Positions 1 through 13,500 of a stretch of DNA of 64,000 bases are shown here, in pieces (the first letter of the stretch is position 1; each line of letters begins with the position of its first letter). The notes under the pieces are model-generated. The model searched no databases. It saw only the letters and a list, made by a program, of their open reading frames with translations, and was not told the DNA's origin. This DNA is from Symbiodinium natans (taxonomy: Eukaryota; Sar; Dinophyceae; Suessiales; Symbiodiniaceae): contig CAJNDS010002611.1 of the NCBI GenBank assembly GCA_905221605.1, positions 188,339 through 252,338 on the forward strand, given 5' to 3'. Position numbers and translations under genes: made by a program.

Positions 1-416
1 ACAGTTTTTGCGACTTGACCGAGTTTTGCAGGAGATTCACTTCTTTGTCGTGTATTTGTAAGACGTAGTATCGAAGGCTTCCCTCTCCGCACATCCAAGA
101 AAAAACAGGACGCCGGCGAGGTCCAAGAATGATGAAAGTGAACGAAAGGGGGCGGTAGGGGCCCTGCGAGGCATTGGGAAACGGGGGGGAGCCGTGACGC
201 CTGCGACCAGGGGCTCGCTCGGTGCCAGAACAAAGGAACATGTGCCCTCCCCCTCCTCCCTTTTCCCTTTCTTAGTTGCTCATGTTTTTTGTGTTGCGTT
301 TCTTGTTTCTGTTTGTGGTTCCGTCGTCATCGAATGGTTTGCCGTCTCGCTCTCTTCCTGCCCTGCTCTTTCTCTCTCTCTCTACATACATAGGTATGTT
401 TTTTTTTGGTTTTTTT

Positions 417-447
<31 letters not shown>

Positions 448-850
448 GTCTCTCTCTCTCCTTGGCCATCCCTGTGTTTCGCTGTCTCGCTCTTCTCCTT
501 CCATCCCTCTGCCCATTTTCTGTCGGACTTTTTGTCTCTGTCTCTCCTCTTCTTTGCCTCCCTTACTGTTCCTTTCTCGCTCTTCTTCTCGCTCTCTGTC
601 TCTCACTTCTAACTTTATTCAGTTTTCTCAGTTCTGTCTCTCTCCCTCTCTCCCTCTCTCTCCCTCTCTCTCCCTCTCTCTCCCTCTCTTTCCCTCCCTC
701 TCCCTCCCTCTCCCTCCCTCTCCCTCTCTCTCCCTCTCTTTGCCTCTCTTTGCCTCTCTCTCCCTCTCTCTCCATCTCTCTCCCTCTCTCTCCGCTCTCT
801 CCCGCTCTGTCGCTCTCTCTCGCTTGCTCAGCTCGCTCGGTTGAAATCTG
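1..850. repeat. Pyrimidine-rich CT low-complexity tract
   Basis: From about 360 to 830 the + strand is almost pure C and T, built from TCTCTC, CCCTCTCT and CTTTCC variants, with T runs near 400-415. Open frames here read as Ser/Leu/Pro strings on + and Arg/Glu strings on -, which is what such a repeat gives in any frame. I see no exon in the first 850 bases. The tract probably lies in an intron or spacer upstream of the UNC93-like exons. Confidence 0.85.
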
Positions 851-951
851 AGGTTCGTGGGGCATCCTGCAGATTGGGGATGGGGCGTGCTGGTTTCTTG
901 GCTATTCGAAAAGCCTCTGGGGAGTGCGGCGTTTCATGATGTCTGCCTCAG

Positions 952-2075
952 GTCTTCTACATTCTCATGGGTGTTGGCAGGGCCGTGTACGAAAGTACCA
1001 ATAAGGCCATTTTCGCCGACTTTTTTCCTGGCGAGGCTGGCCCTTGCTCGGCTTGAGTTGCAATTTGCTTCAGCCGCCTTCAGCACGACAAAACACCCAA
1101 CTTGGGCTAGTTTGCATGCCCTATCAAGGCGAGCGCTGGTGCCTTTGCCAACGTCTTTGTCTTCGGGACTGGTGCGTCCACTGCGGCCTTCATTCTTGGA
1201 GCTACGCAGCAGGCCGTGATTAGACAGCCGATGCAATGCCCATGTCCGTGACACGGCACTGTACTGCGCTACCTGGCTCAAGCTTTGTGCTGGGCAACAA
1301 CAGTGCTCCATTCGAGCGCCGTAGAAGCATCCACAAGCAGAGAAGCTCACATGTGCACAGATGCGCATGTGGTTTCTAGTGCCCATGGCATCGGATGGAC
1401 CCAGTCACTGGCAAAGGCTTCAAGAGCGTAGGGCGTAGTTCACCTTCGACCGCCTATGTCTCGACGCATCGGCAAACACAGTGCACCTGTTGCACCCTCT
1501 CCTCGCGATGTCAACATGACTGGGTGCTGTACACCATGCAGCCCTGTATGCCCTGTCAAGAGAGGGTCCGACGCTGGTCAAGGGTTTCGCCCTCCTCCTG
1601 CTGGGACATGTGACTCAGTTGACTTCGGCTCACAGACCAAATCGACTCGAAGTCGAAATGCATAAAGGCCAAGGCAAAGAATCTCAGGACCGTATCGGCT
1701 GCAGTCAGATCCAGTACGCATGGAAGGCAGTGGCACAGCTTGATGCCGAGGTACCGCTCGTGCCGGCTCAACGAATGTATGCCCTGCCGTTGTACAGGGA
1801 GGGAGGGAGGGAGGGAGACTGGGAAGGTCAAGATGCAAAGCTGGGACCTCTCTTGTACAGTCTGCCTGAGCGAGCAAAGAGCAGCATGTGTAATTCACAT
1901 CCGGTTCCCTTCATCGTACGCGGGGTAGTACTTCCCTCTCATGCTTGTTTTTGTCACGTTGTTCTCTGTAGAGGATGGTGCAGAAGTGTATCTGCTCATC
2001 AGCTTTGCAGCGTTGACCATTCCCGGCTACATGGCGGCCTCGCTCATCCGCAGAAAGGAGGAGATGCGCCCCTGC
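952..2075 (+). CDS. UNC93-like (MFS-type) membrane protein, 3' exons only
   Basis: Partial gene. An exon at 952-1035 follows a CAG and reads VFYILMGVGRAVYESTN then KAIFADFFPGE. A second exon from 1129 to about 1205 reads ASAGAFANVFVFGTGAS then TAAFILGATQQ. A third, about 1973-2070, reads DGAEVYLLISFAALTIPGY then MAASLIRRKE. The phrase with YEST-N-KA-FADFFPG followed by GAFAN is characteristic, as I recall, of UNC93/MFSD11-type proteins, which resemble the major facilitator superfamily. The last two exons each contain a hydrophobic stretch suitable for a membrane helix, and RRKE fits a cytoplasmic end. Intron 1036-1128 is GC-AG and keeps frame. Earlier exons would lie before the window. The donor of exon 2 and the true stop are not fixed; the frame of exon 3 runs to a stop at 2184-2186. 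Substrate unknown. Confidence 0.55.
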
Positions 2076-2637
2076 ATTCTCCACTTTTTCGAAGGCTTTA
2101 CCCGCTGCAACCGTTTGCTTACCAGGACAGCGACTCCTCCGGAAGCTCCTCCAGTTGAGCACAGCAAAACAGGTCGACAAACATGATCAGTCCATGATCC
2201 ACCTCGTGTGTACAGATCCAGATAGCTGCGCCGAAGTGACCTGCCTCGTGGAGCCTCTGATCTCCGCCGAGGGGGCCGTGAGATGCAGAGAAGCTGCCAT
2301 GTGCCTGCTGTTTGGTTGTGATGTTCAAGAAGGTGGGCCGATGGATTACACAACTTTGTGTGTGTGTGTGCTTTTCAGCATATAAGTTCTGCGGACACCG
2401 GAAGCTTGACACAGTACAGCAGTCGCTCCACTATATAGGGCTTACCGAGCTGTTGGGCTCATCTGTTTCACCTGGCGCTGCTGGTTTTCGGCCTCAAATA
2501 ACGTGCCACCTCAATGAATAGCTTGTAAAAAGACAGGATTGGCTTTCGAGGCTATCGAATGCCGAGCCGAACGCTCTTGCAAGAAGTGTTTGATGAGTAA
2601 CCACCTTGCCTTACGAACAGCTTTCTGAAAGAGTAAG

Positions 2638-7081
<4,444 letters not shown>

Positions 7082-10000
7082 GCCGCATCCTTAGCCCATG
7101 GTTAGCAGCTCAAATCTTTTTGCTCGTTCCGGACCTGTCGTGGACATGGTTTCTTCCGGGCTGTAATTACCAAGTCATCCTTTGCGAAATGTACAACTCT
7201 GTATACTCCACATGCTTAATTGAGTTGATGCCAGTATTGTCGCACCCCCTTTCCCACCAGTCGAAATTCACCCGAAAGGTAAATGCTCAAGTCAAGGCTG
7301 CAGACAACTGGATCCCCAAACGGGGTCAGTGCAGGGACACTGTTATGTGGGTGATGGTGTAGGCAGGAATGTTGGCAGAACGCCCTCCTTAGAAGTGCTA
7401 TGTTTATCCCAAATAATACTTAAGATTCCCTTGATGTCCGTAGAGGGGGTTGGGGTTTTTGGGCACCGACTCGACGAAATTGGGGAAGGGCAGGCGCTAA
7501 TCTGCCAGGTGGGGGCAATGCCCCCCATGCACAAACATCGATAATCCAGGATACGCCTGGCCAGGCCTGGCCCCAATAAAGTCGAATGCCGCGCAGTCAA
7601 ACGAGCGGCCACGCGTGTGATGCGAATGGGGTTAACCGAATTTGAACGCTCGCCCGACTGAAAACTAACAAGGACTGGGACTAGCAAGGACTAGTCGAGT
7701 GCGCTGTAGAGGCATCGCGCATCGAAACGCTCACCCAAGTTCGGCGTCCAAGACAGCTTGACATCTCGCCTTGCATTGTTTTCAATGGAAAGAAGTCAGC
7801 ATCTTCGTCGCAGGGCTGGCTCAAGCTGCACGTACAGTCTACAGTAGGGTGCGACGCTGCATCACATGACCAAACTGGACTGTTTTTCCAAGTTTTTGAG
7901 TAGCTGGGCTTTTGAGATTGTTGCTGCCTCCTGGATAAGAAAACCTTCACGCACACCCTGTGCAGCTCACCGAGACACGTGAGACTTTGAGCCCTCAGCG
8001 GCCGCTTCAGCTTAGCACTCATCACTTGCCGAGCCCTGCCACTACTTCAAACATGCATCGTGTCGGATGAAGGGCATGGAGCTGTTCTCAAAATCTTCTC
8101 AAAACCTCCAGTGCCATTGCCCGGGCTTCCTGGCAGTACGGCTTGTCGGCACTATGGCTCAGGAGTTTTGTCCACCACGTTGACAGGCGTTCCCGATTCG
8201 CCAGTCATATTGTTCACCCGCTGAACGCAGCAGAGGCCGTACGTGGCAGTGCTGTGTGCAGTTTGTGTTGACAAGCAGTGACAAGCAAGCATCTGTAGCA
8301 CTGCTGTAGCACATCCGCTTTTTGCCATCCTCGGAGGCTGTGCAGCACATGTCCAAGTACTTGCCATCTTCAGAAGCTGTGCTCACAAAGGTCAAAGATG
8401 TCGATCGATTGCACTGGAGTGGTGAGTAAAGTGCAGCCGTCGGGAGGCTTGACTTCAAACTTTGCCGAGGTGTTGAGAGAGGCTGAAGGCATCCCCACGG
8501 ACAAGGCAGCAAAAGTGAAGGTTGTGGAGATTGCCAGTATGTCAACCAAGCTTTAAAATTGCCTGTCTCCCAGGGGTCACACCACTTGCCGATGCCTGAC
8601 AGTGCAGCCTTGAGCCTGTTGCGTCCGCGGCCCTGAGTCGCACTATCTTCGGGACCTTTTGCGATGCCAGAAGGAGATGTAAGGGCATTTCTTGAGATGT
8701 CCAGAAATGTCTTGAGCATGAGAAAGTGCACAGGGTGCAGCAGTGTGGCTTGGAAGCTTCTTGTTTCTGAGGCAGTCCTACAAGTAGCAGCACTTGTAAA
8801 TCCATCCCAACATCACTGTAGGTTCAACCCCTTGAATTGAACTTAGTTTATCTTAGTTTGACCGATCATCCGAGAGTTGAAAAAAAAGCATGTATCTCAG
8901 CGGCCATGGCAGAGCTCTCACATGCAGAAGCCAAAAGGCGAATTCAGAGGGGGGCATTCCATCGGGAGGCCGGCAGTCACAGTCAGAGTGACGGATGTGT
9001 GGGAACGGCAATGAACGGCACCGCAAATCAGTGAATTCAACTAAAGTAGCTAAGTAACTGAAGTAACTGAAGGTGGTGCTCGAGATGGTTCGCCAGTACG
9101 GAGATCTTTTGGCCTTTGCGCAAGGCAAATACCACAGGCCCGAGAATTGCTCTTGACTGGTCCTGTGAGCGTGTGATAGTTTGGGAGTGTTTGGGAATCA
9201 CGAAGTCCATCACGCCATCCATCCATGCATCATCCGTCACGACATCCACCCATGCATCAACGATTTCACCTCCGCTGAAAAACCCTCGCCCCGCAACAGA
9301 GGGCGATAAGAAGAACTACCCGCACTAAGCTTCGGTTTCCGCGGTCTGTTTTCTAGCCTCTTGCACTTATCTCGTTGGATGCTCAGCTGTGATGTATGCG
9401 GTTCTTGTTAGCTAAGCACAAAATGCAGGGTTGTGTTGTGAAGAAAGGCCTGATTGACACGGCCGTGATCATCACAGCAAACTTGGCGCCCTCGAGCAAA
9501 GTGGAGTGTTTTCTTACTTCTGGCCTGCGCGCGGTCATTGTTGTCAGCAGACGTGCCGCCGAGAACGCTCCTGACAACCTCGCCTAGAGCCAAACGCCTC
9601 CCACGCGCTAGCGTCACAGCACCCCGGAAACACCGAGAGGGCTGTCGTAAGCAAATGCTGAACGACTCCCACGCGTCAGTGCACTGACACCCCGAGCACA
9701 GCAAGAAAGCTGTCGTTCGCGAACAACAATGTGAACGCCTCCCACGCGCCAGCGTCACCGCGCCGCGCGAACACCGAGAGAGTTGTCGTTCGCGGACAAC
9801 AATGCTTCTCCACCAGCGCAACGACACCCGCTCGCAGAGAGAGGGTCGTGGTTCGCGACCAAAAATGCGAATGCCTCCCACGCGCCCGTGCAACGACACC
9901 CCGCGTACAGCGAGAGGATTGTCGTTCGCGAACAAAAATGCGAACGCAGCGCGCCAGCGCGATTTTTGAGTAGGTGCAGCGAGTCCCGCGAACCCTGCCC

Positions 10001-10579
10001 CGCGCCTTCAAACACATGTATCACGTGAATATTTTGCCAAGACATCCACGAAATCCATCACGCCATCCATCCATGCATCCATCATCCATCACGACATCCA
10101 TCCATTATCATCCATGCATCAACGTATTCCCGAAGCATAACGAACAACCTTACCGAAGACCACCTCCGCTGAAAAACTCTTCGAAGTCTGAATTCCGTTT
10201 CACCTGCCTGCTGTCTCTGCCTTATCTGCTTTGGCAGGGATCCTGAAGTGGTCCTTGCTGCCGTGGCCTCGAGCAGCTGGGCCATGAGATATGTGTCTTG
10301 GCTGTCGCTTCTGTTATCTTCTTAGCTACTGCGCCAGATGACCACAATGCCTGTCACAAAAGCCAGCTTCTTGGAGCTTTGCGTCGTTGTGGTTTACAAT
10401 TCTCCTAGGCCTTATCTGGTTGATATTTACCATTGTTTCGAAATGTGATCCTCCACGTTATACTCGACTCAGGTTCTGTATGGGATTGGGACCGCGGGCG
10501 TTGCCCTTGCGCACGACGAAGCATTGTCTAGCTTTCGTAGCCCCGACTCCAAGTAATTACCAACGATTGCCAACATCAG
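7082..10579 (+). other. Long VWA8 intron region with possible AAA1 helix exons
   Basis: Animal VWA8 has about 200 residues between NPLDPPL and the AAA2 P-loop. Two segments could supply part of this. Near 8398-8550 a frame reads NFAEVLREAEGIPTDKAAKV, which resembles the GANVSAEKVSQLL helix region of animal VWA8. At 9073-9124 there is an AG- and GC-bounded 52-nt frame reading VVLEMVRQYGDLLAFAQ. Both are tentative. A pair of direct repeats and a minisatellite (separate entry) occupy 9.2-10.2 kb. No other gene is recognised. Confidence 0.35.
9199..10176. repeat. Direct-repeat-flanked segment containing a 65-73 bp minisatellite
   Basis: A segment at 9199-9290 (CCATCACGCCATCCATCC, CATGCATCAACG, CACCTCCGCTGAAAAAC) recurs as a longer copy at about 10047-10176, same orientation. 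Between them, about 9595-9965, lie five degenerate tandem units of 65-73 bp. Each starts near CTCCCACGCG, passes CACCGAGAG or a variant, and ends near TCGTTCGCGAACAAAAATG. TTCGCGAA is itself a palindrome. The open frames over it (+ and -) carry a repeated Arg-rich peptide and are probably not genes. It lies between VWA8 exons, just before the DUF4116 gene. Confidence 0.7.
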
Positions 10580-13500
10580 GTTGACCAGACCCTCCTGCAT
10601 GACGAGAACTTTGCGCTGCAGATCCTGCAAGCCAATCCATTGGCACTGCGGCTGCTTCCGGAGCTCGGAGTAACGGCGCTTCGGTTTCCGCATTTTTCTG
10701 TGTAGACCACTAGTCACAAGCTGACATCCGCCCTGATCTGACAGCTTTTGAGATCCTAGCTCGGGCGGCTTGCGAGGAGAACTGCCGTTCTGCCCGAGAT
10801 CTCGTGTTGACAGCTGTAAGTGGGGACGGGCGCAGCCTGGCATTCGCAACGCCAGCGCTGCGTGAAGACACTGAGTTTGCTGTCGAGGCACCCAGCAAGC
10901 TGTCCAATTCACTGCCCTCTCAGACTGTCTGGGTATTCCACTAGACACACAAGATGGCACACGTCATTCATCTCAGCTGTGGACCTCCATACCAAGCCGA
11001 GATTGCTTTTCTTGTGAGGATTGTTTTGTATTTCGTCATGGGATCAAACCATTCTTCGTGGAAAGCGCATTTTCTGTCGATATCTTTCGCGCGTACTTGC
11101 GCGAAGATTCGCGAAGCCCATCTTCTCACGCTGTTAGACACAAGACCTGAAAAGTCTGGACTTTGCAGCTTGGGGCTGGTGAAGTTGCAATGTCTTGAAG
11201 GGATTTGAGGCTCAGAGTTGAGGTTCTGGCTATAAGGTTTCCATTGTGAGGGCCCAACCGGATGTGCTGCAACGTTTTAGATGGTGAGATCTCGGGTCTG
11301 TTGGCTCTGCCCTGGGCCTGTGAAAGGGTGTTGAAGGCTAGGAGCGGCTAGGAGCGGCTAGGAGCGGTTAGGAGCCGGGAACGACCATGTCATATCTAGG
11401 GCTTGTGGCGATCCTTACACATCAAGGCAAAGGCAGCAACAGAAGGCAGAGGGCGACCAAGCCAGACTGGCACACGCCTTTTCCCATTATCCCTGAGGCT
11501 GTCCGAGCGAATCCGGATGCCTTGGAGTTTGTTCCGGTGCACTTGAAGGCGGATGCTCTGTTTACAGGCTTGCGCTCGGTGAATCGCCAGGCCTCTGTGA
11601 TCAACTCCAAAACCAAACATTTTCGGTTCTGATTTAGCTGAGAGGTCGATATTTTGACCCTTGCCCCATTTCAGATCCCGAATCGCCCCATAGCTTGAAA
11701 TGTAGTTTGCAATGAAGTTCGAGGCTTAGGGGAAAAGGCCATCAACAACTTGTTCTGAATGGTGGTCCAAGATGCTGCCCAAATCAGAAAACAAGACCTC
11801 GAATCAGACATCCGTTTTCAGGGTGCAGGGTTTAGGCTTTTTTAGGGTGTAGGTCTTGGGGCGTTTTAGGGTTGAGGGCTTAGGCGTTTTAGGGTTTCGG
11901 TTTTTTTCTGTTTAGGGCTCAGGTTTGTTTTGGGTTGAGGGCTTGAGGCTTCAGGGGCTTGTTACTGTTGGGATTTTTAGGGTTTAGGGTCTCGAGTTTT
12001 TTTGGGTTCTTAGGGTTTAGGTTTTTGTTGGTTTAGGCCTCAGGGTTTTTTAGGCTTTAGGGGGTTTTAGGATTTAGGGTTTAGAGTTTAGAGTTTAGGC
12101 GTTAGGGTTTATATAGGGGTTTTTAAGGCTTAGGGTTTTTTAGGGTTTAGGTTTTTTTTGGGTTTTTGGGGCTTCCGATTTGCAAACGCAATGCGAGTGA
12201 TGGGTTCGAAAAAGAATAAAGCGGGGGGGGGGGGGGGGGGGGGGCCCCCCCCCCCCCCATTTGAAAACACAATGCTCGCATGATGGGTTTGAAAAAATAT
12301 GCCTTGTTTAGGGGTTGTTAGGGTTTAGGGTTTTTTACGGTTTGGTATTATTGGGCTTTTAGTGTTTAGAGTTTTCGGGGCTTGAAGTTGAGGTTTCATT
12401 TTTTGGGGTTTAGGGTTTTTTGGGTTTAGGGCTCAGGGGTTCTTAGGGTGTAGGGCTTAGGGATTTAAGGGTTTAGGGGTTTCAGGGTTTAAGGGCCAGG
12501 TTTTTAGGGTTTAGGGTTCAGGGGTTTTGAGGGCTTTGGTGTTTTTTTGGGTTTAGGGCTGGGTTTATAGGGTTTAGGTTGTTTTAGGGATTTGGTTTTT
12601 TTTAGGGCTTAGGCTTAGGGTTGTTTTAGGGTTTAGGGTTCAGTTTTTTTTTTTAATATAGGGTTTAGGGTTCAGGGGTTTTTAGGGCTAAGGTTTTTTT
12701 TTGGGGTTTGGGGCTTGGGATTTTAGGGTTTTAGGGTTTCGGGTTTTTTCGGACCTGCAGTAGCAGAATGCACAGAAAAAGATGCCTTGCGTTGTTCGTG
12801 ACTTTGTTCTCTAAAGCACACCCTTAAGGCCTATCATCTTACCTTAGGTTAGTTTAGGTTAGGTCGGGGCATGTTACGGTGGTTCGGTTGGGGCAGGTTA
12901 GGTTAGGTTCCCCTAGGTTGTGTGATTAGGTTGGGGCGGGTTTGCTGATTCGTGCCCTGCTGGTTTCTGATTTGCCCTTCCTTGTTTTCTGATTTGTCTT
13001 CATGTTTGCTGTGTCATACTTGGCTGAGTCGCGCGTCGCCCGACATCAGAGAGAACCAGACATGATGTCCTGCCTATTCTTAGTCCATGGCGTGGTGTTT
13101 GGAGGGAAAGCAATGATCTTTCAAGCAGTTGGGGTCGATGGGGTGGTTGCAAAAAGATGAGCCAACTTCAGACACGCCAGTCCTGTGAAGATCTCTTAAG
13201 TCGCAGGGCTGCTGGAGGCAGTTTCCTACAAATATTGGCAGCATCATGCTTCCACCCCTGCGGTCTTTTTAACCATGTCAGGCAGACCGTGACTTCGTGT
13301 CCATTGCGCTGGCAAGTGATGGGCGTGCACTGCGCTTTGCATCTGTGGAGCTGCGCGATGATGGCGAGTTGGTGCTGTTGTCCGTGCATCAAAACCCTGC
13401 AGCCATGGAATTTGCAGGCAGCGGCTGACAGACATTACATGAAATGACAAGTTAAAGTTCAGATTTGTGTTCGATTTTTTGCCCCGTTTTTGGTCGTGTT

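Noticed and set aside
194-865. ORFs of 216 and 191 codons (+) and 100 codons (-) near the window start
   Set aside because: Ser/Leu/Pro and Arg/Glu low complexity from the CT tract.
934-1386. 150-codon ORF on the - strand
   Set aside because: Antisense shadow of the UNC93-like exons, which have recognisable motifs on +.
2105-2385. Open frame reading ATVCLPGQRLLRKLLQLSTA as a possible AAA1 P-loop of VWA8
   Set aside because: Similarity to the VWA8 P-loop region is weak and the expected RD-TT-DLKQRRE motif is not found nearby. Not claimed, though the position would suit it.
11816-12745. Possible chromosome end (telomere)
   Set aside because: Units are strongly diverged and DUF4116 exons continue on both sides, so the array is interstitial.
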